A program made the position numbers and the translations under genes. Shown here in pieces: positions 1 through 12,200 of a stretch of DNA of 20,395 nucleotides. The notes under the pieces are model-generated. The model was not told the origin of the DNA and did not search any database. It saw nothing but the letters and a program-made list of their open reading frames with translations. Location of the stretch: positions 9,469,028 through 9,489,422 of the forward strand of contig NC_049991.1 in assembly GCF_000003815.2 (NCBI RefSeq). Reading direction: 5' to 3'. Position 1 is the first letter of the stretch; every line of letters starts with the position of its first letter. This DNA is from Branchiostoma floridae. Its lineage: Eukaryota; Chordata; Leptocardii; Amphioxiformes; Branchiostomatidae.

Positions 1-209
1 ACTGGTTCTCGAAGCCGGCAGGTGCGCCTGCACCGCCAACGATGAGAGAGCCCGTGCTGGTCTTCTCGCCAGCCTCGTTGGTGATGGTGACGGTGTACTC
101 GCCGGCGTCTGACTCCGTCACGTTCTTGATGATCAGGGTTTGTACTTCATCGTCAGCTGAGATGAACTCGTATTTGGGACCCGCGCGGATCATCTCCAGA
201 CCACGGTTC
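1..209 (-). CDS. Exon (partial): second half of Ig domain C
   Basis: The exon starts in phase 2 and runs off the window. It encodes NRGLEMIRAGPKYEFISADD, VQTLIIKNVTESDAGEYTVT and ITNEAGEKTSTGSLIVGGAG. SDAGEYTVTITNEAGE is the canonical I-set F-G hairpin. After the domain a Gly/Ala linker, GGAGAPAGFENQ, is still open at base 1, so the protein continues. The acceptor is GGTATTTTTTCAG. Confidence 0.92.
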
Positions 210-3200
210 CTGAAAAAATACCAACAATCGTCAAACAAATGCAGACTTGGGAACCCGCACCTTCTCTTCATACAAATTGCTCAGTGTTTTTAACAAAAAC
301 ATTGATCAAAAAGATGAAAATAAAAAGTATATCTCTCACCATCTGATCTTCGGTGTGGGATAGCCTCCGTATTTGACAGTCATCTGCGCTTCCATTCCGG
401 TATCGGTCCAGTAGTTGACCAAGGGGGTTTCAAAGAACGGCTTGAGGTTGTGGCGGCGGCCAGGCTTCGCCCAGTTCTCTGTAAGAAATAGAAAGATAAC
501 ATTTACATCTGACAGCCCATAGTCCCACATTTTACCAAAACATATATTCATCTTTCGCGGTCAGAAGGACCCTCTTCTTTGCAGTTTGTAACAATTACAG
601 CACGTGTGGCAGCATTAGCAATGCATATGTCATGAGCATATTTTGTACGGTAGATTCCACGCAATATATCATTGAAAAATCAAAACTTTGTGGTTCGAGA
701 GAAGTGAAATCTCCAGTTGTACGGCAATACATATACTAGCACCTGTGAAAAGCTCGTTCTGTAATTCAGAAACGCTAACGTACCCATGATCTTCAGCTTG
801 GCAGTGGAGGCCTCCTTGGTGGGAATCTCCACCTTGTAGATGCCCTCGTCGTCATATCTGCAGTCGGACACCCAGAGGATGTGCAGTCTGCCCACGATCT
901 TCGTCTGGTATTTCTTCCCGGGCAGGATGTCGGTGTAGCCGCACATCCAGCGCACCATGATGTTGATCTTGGACAGCACGCAGTAGTACAGGGCGGTGGT
1001 ACGGATGGGCACCTCCAGGTCCGTCAGACCCTTCACTATGCGGAGCGGACCGGGCAGATCTAGGACAAAAACGTAACAGATTGCACCGTCACAAGAAGTG
1101 TAAAGCTGATTCGTCAACTCACATCGTCGGTGTATTATTGAACAGTAGGATCTTATGACAAATTGTCAAACAAGCATACTAGACAAAATAATGTATCTGT
1201 TACAATACGCCCAAGGCTATAGTTAGCTGTACTTCTAAGAAAACAGTGCATATAAATGTGAAGCTGACTATATTTGGAGGCCACCTGGATTTGAAAATCT
1301 AACCCCGTCATGAACCATGACGAGAAGGCATGAAAAATCTTTCACTTTTTAGAACACATTTTGTTTACCAATGCGCCATCTAGCGGCAAGAAGCAGTCTT
1401 ACTCTATTTTCTCGATTAAAGTACGCACCCCAATTACAGCCATTATCAACGTGAGTTGAAAGCAGAAAGCAGAAAATACTACCGAAACCTGGGAAAGGTG
1501 AATTTTACTTTCTACTGTGTAAAAAGAACTATAATATCCGATGGTGCTGACCTTGTTTGAGTGCCTCAATGTCCTCCTCGGAGAAGCCGAGCTCTGGTGG
1601 CACCTCTGGCGGCTTGGCCGGGGGCATGAGGACGCTGGTACCGCCGGGCTTGCCGTCTCCGGCCGGGCTCTCTGCGACGATGCGGAAGTCGAACTCCTCA
1701 TCGGGAGTCATGTCCTCCACCAGGTAGGTGGTCTCGTCTGGGCCAACGGTGGTAATCTGGGATATACACACACATAAAGACACTGTTAGTAGTGGATTGT
1801 TCATTCCTTGACAAAGACTGGTGCTGTTCAGTCGACAATTTTTGTGTTGAAAATTACAGTTTAACTAGTTCAATAAGACACTGTTAGATTAAATTCGAGT
1901 TCATCCTCTATCTCATGAAGATAGTTGTACCATCTCAAGACTTGATTTGATAAAATGAAACAAACCGCGCGTGTTTCTACGAGGACGGGGGGGGGGGGGG
2001 TATGAACGTGATGTTACACATCGAAATCGTAATCAAATATTGCATCGAAACATAGGGCAATACTGAGTTTATGTAGGTGAAAGACACGCTGACAAAGGTA
2101 ACTGACCGTGCTCCAGTCTGTACTCCTCTTGGGCTTCTTCTCGATACGGAAGCCTGTAATGATGGATCCGTCGGTAGGGGGCGTCCAGTTCAGCCTAACG
2201 TTGGTCTCGTGCCCCTTCTCTGTCTCCTCGACTGTTGCAGATACATCGGTGGACGCACTGGGTTCTGAAAGAATGTGGGATGAATTTATCGTCAAAACTA
2301 TTCAAGAACAGTGTGTAGTGGCGGACATAAAACCCAATTCTGTATAAAACTTAAGAATGCGTGTGCTGAAATAGCATCCATACAAATTCATCAGATTTGT
2401 CATACATAGCTATCCATCTTCTAATATGATGTGATCAGAAATCATAATTTTCCAAAATCCGCTTACTCAAGAACTGCTTCAACGAGACGGTCTCTGTGAT
2501 TGCAGGCTCGCCAGCTCCCGCCATGCTCTGCGCGATGACACGGAAGTTGTAGTTTTGGCGGGAATCCAGCCCGTGCACGTTGAAGAGCTCCTTCTCGTTC
2601 CCGACGTGTCCGATCTCAATCCAGTCCTCATCATTCTCGCCCAGTTTCTGGATGACGTAGCCTGTGACGTTGGACCTGTCTTTGGGAGGCTTCCAGTTGA
2701 TGGTGACGTGTCCGTCTCCCTTCGCCTCGGCCTGCAGGTTTTGAACTGGGCCAGGTGGCATAACTGGTGGAAAAAAACGAGAAAATTTTAGATCTAAAAC
2801 ATAGATACACAGTCTATAGAAGACCCGAAAAAATAAGAAACAACCACACGAACGTATACATACGATATTTCTATGTGTGAGCTGGGTGTACACACCTGGT
2901 TTGGGAGGAGGTGGAGGTGTCTTCTCTCCAATCTTGAGGATCTCCGGGTCCATGAGGGGAGCAGGTTCGCTCTCCCCGCCGGCGTTGACGGCACGGATGC
3001 GGATCCAGTACTCGAAGCCCTCGGAGAAGCCCGTCGCAAGGAACTCCTCCTTCTTGCAGTCCTTCGCCTCGGCTAACCTCATCCAGTCGCTGGAGCCTTC
3101 CTTCTTCCTCTCCACCACGTAGCCCTTGATGCGGCTGCCGTGGTCGCTCAGCGGCTTCTCCCACACGATCTGGGCCTGGGTGATGGGCTTCTTAGCCGTC

Positions 3201-6200
3201 TTGGTGACGCGGGGGTTCTGTGGGGGATCTGGGGGATCCTTCTTCACCTTCTTCAGCTGCACGTCCCAGGCCGCCTCAGCTGTAAGAGGACATAGATGAC
3301 AAAATCCGGATGAAGTACTTTACCAAGAACGATGGACAAACAAAATAGATTAGGAAATATTTGGTGCCCGAATTAGGATCATATATTCAATTTGAAGACA
3401 TCGGGGGTAATCGGGGGTAATAGAAGACTGCGATGACTACTAACATACAATATTGATTGTGAAGAGGTAAAAGTGGACATGTTAAGATCCTTTTGAGTAT
3501 GTGAAAATATACTAAAACTTAAGATTTAATTTTGTACAAGGCAGTCGATAAGAAATACAAAATGACAACGAAAATGCAACAACATACTAAACCAACTGGT
3601 TGAGGAAAGGAAAATTTGTAACGATATTCCTTCGCCTGCCACTTTTTCAGAAAGTTCATTCCAGGTTCAAGTTTGATCTTTTCCTTACCCTCTGGGTGCT
3701 TGGTCATGACCTTGCCCGACTTGAGCATTGTGCTCTTGCCATGTTCGTTGATGGCGGTGACGCGGTACTGATACCTGGTGTCCGGCTTCAACCCGGTAAC
3801 CTTGTGCCTGGGAAATTGACATCACAATGTTTTTAACGTACGTTTAACAAAACACAATGCACAAGCATGTATAGTATCTAAATAAAGACTTTACAATGTA
3901 ACAGAATATTTCAGCAAATGATTCCACCGTTACCATCGCTGATCAACAAACTTTTGTTTTATATTACAACATACACAATCTCGCTGGCCAGCTTTGGATA
4001 CCTTTGACATTCGTCGGAACTCGCCATCGGAACGCTCGGCACCCGCTCGGGTGATACCGAGTACTTCATTTGGGTCACACAGACACACTCGGAACACCAA
4101 CCCGGGCAGTTCAGCACGGGTCATTTAACGACAATAGAAGAAGTTTATTTGCAAGTTCTTGCCCGAGGGCTAATCATAACATGGGGCATTATTTACTCAC
4201 TTTCGATCCTTGATGTTTGCGATCTTTTTCCAGTCTTTCTTCCCGGATTCGCAGATCTCCAGTTCAAAGCCCTGGAGTGGAGCGCCGCCATCGTCGTCCG
4301 GCAGCTGCCATGACACCTCCATGTTGTCGGACATCACCGACTTGAAGATCACGGGGCCGTTGGGCTGCGAGGGTGTATCTAGTTTCACAGTGAAGATGAG
4401 ATGTAAGCTTTGTATCTTACAAGATGAGGACGAAAGAAAATAACCTGGTTCAAGCTTCTGTGATAATTTCATTGAGTTTAAATACAGGGTAGGGTGTTTC
4501 TCACGTGACCAGGGCAATTCTGCCTCCGCCATGTTTGTGGGTTGAAGACATGTTCAATCACTTAATATGGCGTCTACGGTTATTCAATATATAGAGAGAG
4601 AATGTAACAGGAGGTATTCTGTATAGCCCAAGGGACGACCCGACAGCTATAATGTCACAAACAGAACACTGTACAGTTTTACCTTTCACATTGACGGTAA
4701 AGTTGGTAGAGTCTGTCCCCTTTGGCGTCTTCACGTCGATCTTGTACTTCCCCCTGTCTAACCTCTCCGCACCAGCGATCTTGACCTTGCACAAGTTTCC
4801 GACTGTGTAGATCTTCACTCTCTCGTCCAGCTCGATGGGCTTGTTGTCTTTCATGATGGTTATCTAAAGCATTCCCCATAATGACGTTTGTTACTATGTC
4901 ATCGTAGCTAAAGTAAGCTACAGCTTTCATAGTTACGGAATAGGCATCTTCACGGTTTTACGGTCGAACTCAAAATGTGGAGGCCGTAACTTGTTAACAG
5001 TCTACATCATGCTTTGTCTCAGGGCCTTCACTTCTGGCATATTGCCCACAACGCATCTTGGATTGTAGTTGGAATGTAGAACATGCTTTGTTACCTCAGA
5101 TGCTATTTTTTTCTGAACTGAAACTAAAGAAAGTTTGTCTAACCTCTGGTTTGAAGGTTCCATCGATGGGAATCGTGAAGTTGCAGGGTTGACCTCCCAG
5201 CAGTTCGATAGTCTCCTTCATGTTATCCGGTAACTGGAACTTGGGCGCACCTGAGGGAGGGGGTGCAATGCATTGATGCAACGGTATAAATTGATGATGT
5301 ATTACGATTTGGTATTTTCTAATAATTCATGCTTCCTGATTTGAAATTTACAGCCATTCCTCTTCATATCTTGTTGGAGGAACATGAATTATTTTTAGGT
5401 ATTTCGTGATTGGAAATCATATGGTTTGGCGTAAACGAATATTTGAGTCTTTCTTACCCTCCTTAAAGCCGGGTGGAGGTTCTGGTACCACATCAGGTTC
5501 ATCCGGAACTAGAAAGGAAAACAAAGCACAAAGGGATCTAGCTTAGAACCAGCGTTGACAGAAATAGATCAGAACAGGGCAAAAATGTCATCAGCGGGGA
5601 AGGAAGAGAAACATGTTCTTACAGATGAAAACAATTGTCATTAATGGGTAACAAATGCATAGTTTAGACACACATGTAAGTTAATTCAAACATTGGTAAA
5701 CTTAAAATAAAACATTTGCAATCCTACATCTTTTGATATTACTTCATTGTACCATACAAACTCAGGGTAAATAGTGATATCCATTACACAGTGTACATAA
5801 GATTTACTATTGATTACTGACACTTATCAACGTGCTATCGTCCAGAAATTTTGATACAAGAAGATGTGGCAACAACGGTTACTGCGTTACGCATCAATGC
5901 TTAATACTCCTACGCAACTAGTTATCACTTTGAAATAGGTATATTTAAGAGGATTCTAAACCACCAAACGATCTCTGACAGGCCGGTGCACGGTTGTCCA
6001 GCTTCTTACCCTGTTTGAACTTGGTACTACGCGTTGGTCCTTTTGAACCTCCGTCATCGTCTGTCGTAAGGGGTGAAGCAAGCAAGAGCATTGGATAAGC
6101 ATTAGTACTGGACATAATACCGCAGCTGGGAGAGGCAGTTGCGCAAAGGAATCGTATGAAATGCTCAGACAAATGGCATCTTTAACTTTGTCATTAGTAG

Positions 6201-9200
6201 ACTCGGCTTGTCAGCTAGGGGTAAACAGGGTGATGGTACTGCTAGTGCAATGGGAGGAGGTTCTGGAAGGAAACATCAGGGTGTTAGGTAGTAGTAAGGA
6301 AAGTAGGAATACACGCATTAGCAGCTTCTGTAAGAGTTGAGTAGCAGTTAAGTAATGCTAGACTACTATTAACATAATCATCAACATAGGGACATAAAAG
6401 CTTGCAGTGCATTACAACCACTGAAGCGTTCTACTGGCTGAGTACGAGTATCAACAATGTAATAGTCAGGGATTACATTATGTGTAGTAGAGCGAAGTTG
6501 TTGCAGGGCGTTAGTGTAGGTCTTTGGCACAGATAAGTAGGTCTGTACGTTTTGCATATGTGGATAACACGCAAAGGATTCAAAGTCATAGTCAAATCAC
6601 AGTCAAGTCACTGTCATGTCGTCAGCTTAAGGTATGAAATGGAAATGTACACAGAGATCAAAGTTGCCCTCCGACCAATTAAATGTATGGAGACAATCAT
6701 TCAGGACATTAGAACGTTGTTTTTTTGCATATTAGAACTGGTGTGAAGTTACCAACAGGACAACTTAGTTCGAATGACGTACTACTGGACAACATTAAGG
6801 ATGGGGCAAAAGACACTTATGCTTCACTTCGGTTAGTATCAATTATCATCGCACATATAATCCACTCTAATACCGCTTATGGAGGAATAGGATATTGCTA
6901 AACATTATTGCTACAACAGAAACTTTTGGTATTCATTAAACGTAGACAAAACAAACATTATCAACAAACATACATTTAGGTATCTAATGAACACCTTGAG
7001 AAGGTGTGTAGTCAAATTGGGTAGCTGTGAAATTGAGGAGTAGCAAGTATGATCAGGTTAAGCGACATGTAAGGGGTATATCGGCAAAATGGTCAGATTG
7101 GACTATAGTATGGGAAGTGAAGGTTTATTCAGTACAGGTATTTGTCCTTGTCAATGAACAAAACTGCCAGGAAAATGCGTGATGGGGTTCCTGCAGATTG
7201 TCACGGTGTCATGTCCAGTTTTCCAAGTCAAACGAATGAAGCGAGTGGGTGGGGTGCTCATGAATGTTGGGGTGGGGGGACTTGTATGGAACAATTCTGA
7301 ATCGAAAATGAATGGCCACGGACAGATGCTAACCTCCTGCTGCAGGTGCTGGTTTAGATGGCTCAGCTGGGGCAGGTGCCACAGCTGGTTTGGGCGGATC
7401 GGCCGGTTTGGGTGGTGCAGCTGGCTTAGGTGTTTCAGCAGGCTTAGGTGCTTCAGCTGGTTTAGCTGGAGCAGGTGCTGGTTTAGGTGCTTCAGCTGGT
7501 TTAGCTGGCTTAGGTGCTTCAGCTGGTTTAGCTGGCTTAGGTGCCTCAGCTGGTTTGGGAGGCTCAGCTGGCTTAGGTGCCTCAGCTGGTTTAGTCTTGG
7601 CAGGTGCTTCAGCTGGTTTAGCTAGAGCAGGTGCCTCGACTGATTTAGGAGATGCCTCAGCTGGTTTAGGTGCTTCAGCTGGTTTTGCTGGAGCAGGTGC
7701 CTCAGCTGTTTTAGGTGCCTCAGCTGGTTTAGGAGGCTCAGCTGGAGCCTCAGCAGGTGGCTTGGCTGGTGCAGCTGCTGCTGGTTCTGGTGCAGCCGCG
7801 ACTCCATTCTCAGCGACATGCCCGTTTTCAGCTGCTGCTCCGTTCAACTGAACCTCTGCTAGGTGTGCAAATGGCGTAGATCTTAATCAGAAAATATAAG
7901 CGGCATTGGAAGCGAACAAATGGATGTGTTAAAGATGAGAGATAACAAGGACAAGCTGTAAAGCAAAACGCAATCCTAAAAGATGAAGCAGATTTTGTTA
8001 AAGGCGTATAAGCAGGCTTACCAGCAGCTGGCTCTACTGCTCCGTTTAACGCTGCATCTGCTGGAGGCTCGGCTGAATTGTTGACAAAGCAAAAGCAGAG
8101 CGTAAGTAGCCAAGTGGAAGCAGTATAGCAACTCTGCAGCGCATAGATAATAATAACAGCTTTGCTTCTGAGAAACATGGACTCCTCATCCACCTCGTTC
8201 GCCCGTATGTTCGTTTAGGCAGGTACGTTTCGCTATGAGTGTATATTGTATATCTAAGTGTATATGTTGTATACCAGTATACTGTACAAGTATCAATGAA
8301 CGCTCGGTCACCCTGTTGAGAAAGTAAGATGTTAGTGGTACAAATATGTTCGTGACTTACCTGGGTCGAACGTAACATGCCTGAGACGTACACCCTCCAC
8401 TGGGAAGAAAAGTGGTATTAAGAAAATTATAGACGCAGATCTAAATGGCAACAATGCGCTGTTTCCTTAAAAGGGCTTCGACAAGCGTGCATTACGTTTA
8501 TTTCCCGCAATTACTGGCATGGGTGGGTACAGGAAGCGGTATCATAGCAACGCGTTTTTTCATACCTTAGAATATGTCTATGTCTCTTACTTTGGTGGAC
8601 ACGCATAGCCAGAATATACAAGCAAGAGTACTCGATTAACGAGAAGTGACTATCATTACTTACAGCAGTACTACTATGGGATATAGGCAAAGCTTACATT
8701 TGCAGACACCATTGACTCAATGCATTAGCAGTAGAATTGTGGGAATCTTGCTTGGCAACTCTTATGAACTGTAGGATTCGATAAAGCCTTGGACTCGAAT
8801 AACTCAAGCAAAAGAAAGCAAGGTTGTACGTACGAGTTTTAGTTTAGGGCAGGAAGATGGCGTACAGTACTAGTACAAGGGAAAGGATCGCTAACTCTTG
8901 GTAAAATAATCTTGTCATCAAAGCCATACACTTAAATACTTTTGCCATCGTTAGGGGGTTCGGATCAAATTCAAAGGATTTGTTCGGTTTGTACGGTTAT
9001 GTGAGGCAGGGAACTATGTGAGACTAAGACATGTAAGGCATGTCTATGGAAGCTAGTAGGGAAAAGGTAGGAAAGAAGCCTACGCAGCAATACGTATTGT
9101 AACCTTTGATTACTTTAAAGACGCAAAACTAGCGCTACATTCGCTACTGGATTTATTACTACAGTACAAGCATTACAGGGAGCTTGTAGCAAGGCCTGGA

Positions 9201-12200
9201 AAGATAGCCTGAAGGAAAGATGTGAGACGCTACAGACAAAGATATGAGGCGCTACAGAAACAGCTGTGAGACGCTATAGAGATAGGTGTGAGACGCTACA
9301 TAGATAGATGTGAGATGCTACAAAGAGTCTGAGTCTGTAAGGAGAATAACAGCGACATTAGTATGGCAAAGCATGGATTCTCTCAGCCATCGGCAGGAGA
9401 CGTACGTTTGAACTCGTCCCCTGCTCTGTCCACCTTCTTCGCCTTCTTTAGCGACACGCCCCAGGCATCAGCTGTGAAAAAAGTTAGGGTCATCTTAGAT
9501 ACAATCTTAAATCTTAAAGTCTAAGTTCTGTAAGCAGAAAGCAAATCACATCAGTTATAACATCAGCACAAGCACATACAATGACTCAACGGAGCATGAT
9601 TGTGGCATGTCACAAAGTTATCCAAAGCGTTGGACAGTATGGCTTTTATGAAAAATAGAAGATTGGCGTTTGCTGCCTTATAGAGAGGATTTTAAGCCAA
9701 CGCCATTCGCTAAAACGACTTTTATGGCTTTGGTACCTCCGTCGATTTCTTCTTCCTCCTTTGGCTTCTTCTTCTTCTTGAAGGTCAACTTCTTAGGCTC
9801 CTCGGGCGGGGCGGCTGAGCAGGATGGGGAAGGGAAGTTGTTTGAGGAAACGATATTAACTTTTTATCGAATGTCCTTTGGCTTTGCACCTTCTGGAATG
9901 AAATCACGTTGATGGAAATTTTGCCTTGGTCGACGAGGTTGCTTTCATCGGATCGTTGAAGGCAGCACTATTTGGAGTGAGCATAGGGTATAAGCAGTTT
10001 GAAGCTCAACTTACAGGGAACTTACCACAAAACATTAATTAAAGAAGCATAGGGTCTTTTCTTTAGAAAGAGCAACTCTTTGTATTGTCAATGTTGTAAA
10101 GGACCTGGAGATCTTGCGCACGCTTTAGATAAAGGGTCGTCTTTAGCAATCTACGCAGGGGTTGGGACTTTTTGCAGAGGGGATTCCCTCGTACAATACC
10201 TGGCTTAGCTCCCGGGGTGGCTTTTTTCTTCTTGAATCCCAGGGCTGGCGGCGCACCTGCTCCTTTGGCTGTGACAAGTGGAAGATCCTTATCACACTGC
10301 TCGGTGTATTAGTCACGGTGGGAGGGGGGTATGGGGGGAAGGGGTGTGGTGCTTACATACAGGCCACGGGCTTTCATCAAAGGCAACGATATTCGTCATT
10401 AAGCTCCAATGTCAAAAATTTCGCAAAGCAGCAGCATTTGCCGACAGTATGACTTAAAGAAAATGCCGCTATTGCGATCATTATAGAGGCAATATTTGGC
10501 AATTTATAAAGGGCTAAAACTGGGGGACACAGGCTGTTCAACCACATGACATCGTTGGTTGAGTACTCAACAGAAAGATGTCGTTGGTTGAACATAACGC
10601 AAACAGATGGGGTGGAACAACATGGGAATTTACCTTTACTATATATTTATTCTATTGGGCACCTATGTGCATCGCGGGTACCGGTGGGGATGGGGGTTGG
10701 CGGGCCGGTGAGGGATATACCTGCGGGGCCTTTGCCCTGTCCTGCTCCGCGCTGCTGGTCGGGGACAGGTGACATGCCTCTCCGGGGAGAACCTCTGGGA
10801 CTCCTCTCATGCTCGCTTCCACTTCCCTCGGGCACATCTAACTTCTTCAGTTTTACACCTTAACGTAAAAGGGCATTGCAGGAAGCTGTTGGTCTTGGTC
10901 ATCATCATTTAGAGATGAAATTCCCGGAAATGCACGAAGCAAATCCAAAACCACAATGAAGCTGTTTCGTACGCTTTGAATTAATTCAATGGAAGAAATT
11001 TTTCAGGGTCGCAAATTTGTGAAGTTCTATGCCGTACATTTTACCAATAAACCGAAGGAAACATTATTTAATGTTTGTTCTATTTCTTAAGTTGTGATAC
11101 CTTCAAGTCCACCTTCCTGCACTTCCTTTTCCTGTTTCTTGGTTTTCTTGAGTTGGAAGCCGAAGGGTGCTAGACAAGTCGAATAAATACATTATGGGAT
11201 GTCAAATCTTCTCACATATACTTGGCTGTTAGCATGCTAAGTAAAAGCACCTCTATCTTAGACGTATTGTTAAGACAGATCCTCGCGCATTTAAAGGACA
11301 GCTAGCTGAAACCAGCCGGAATGAAGGTTTCATTTTGAGATGAAAAATCTACGCATAAAGCATTATCATCAAACAAGCTACAACGATATAAAAAATCCGA
11401 CCGAGAGAAATCTACAAAATTACCGGCTTCCTCCTTTGGAGGGGGTGGACCAGCTTTTTTCTTCTTCAATGTGAATTTCTTTGGGCCTGCAGCTATACGT
11501 TTGGGAGAAATAAATGTGGCCGAGTTGTTATAGACATTAACGCACATATCGGTACCTTATTCTGTTCTTCCACAGCAGCAACATTGGTAAAAGATATAAC
11601 ATTTCTTAAGAAAAAGCAAGGTATAGAGCTATGGGAACAATGGGATTTGATTTTAATTTTCACGATTATAGTGAACCGGAACAAGAGGGCATTGCAATTA
11701 GGTTTATTATGTTCTTGTTATTGTCTCTTTTTAAATGGTTCTCTACGCGCATGGCTACGTTTACGCTATCAGGGCTGGGGGGGGGGGGCGTTTGGCGGTC
11801 ACTACCTGTAGCAGCCTCTTCTTGACGTGGTTCTTGCGTTGGAGTTTTCTTCTTTTTTATTACAAATTTCTTCGGTGGTGGTGCTCCCGCTTCGATAATC
11901 ATCAACAAAAGTGACAGAATTCTCTTCGTGAAAGTTTCATAGACTCAGACCAACAGCGACCAGTAGCCCGTGGGGTGCTTTCGGATTATATGTGGCCACA
12001 TGGACGGACAGACACTGGGACGGTTTTTGAGACGGACGACATACACGGAAGGCGGGACGTAGTTAACAAGGCCTTTGTCTTATCGCAGGCTCAAACACAA
12101 TAGACATTGATATAACATGTGATCACAATGGACGAATTCGTGGCCGAATCAAGCCCCTTTTCTATGTTACGATGTTAATACACAAGACATTTACTTTGGT

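Noticed and set aside
5389-5398. MEF2-like decamers (CTAAAAATAA on the minus strand here and CTATTTTTAG at 17496)
   Set aside because: They match the consensus, but one or two such matches are expected by chance in 20 kb of AT-rich intron sequence.
7179-7851. Long open frames on the plus strand opposite the Pro/Ala exon (Gly/Leu/Ala- and Trp/Ser-rich proteins)
   Set aside because: They are the complement of a repetitive GC-rich coding exon. The minus-strand frame has matching splice sites and phase; the plus frames do not.
10546-10863. Plus-strand frame across the Ser-Pro exon
   Set aside because: It is the complement of a real exon, and no splice-site or domain evidence supports it.
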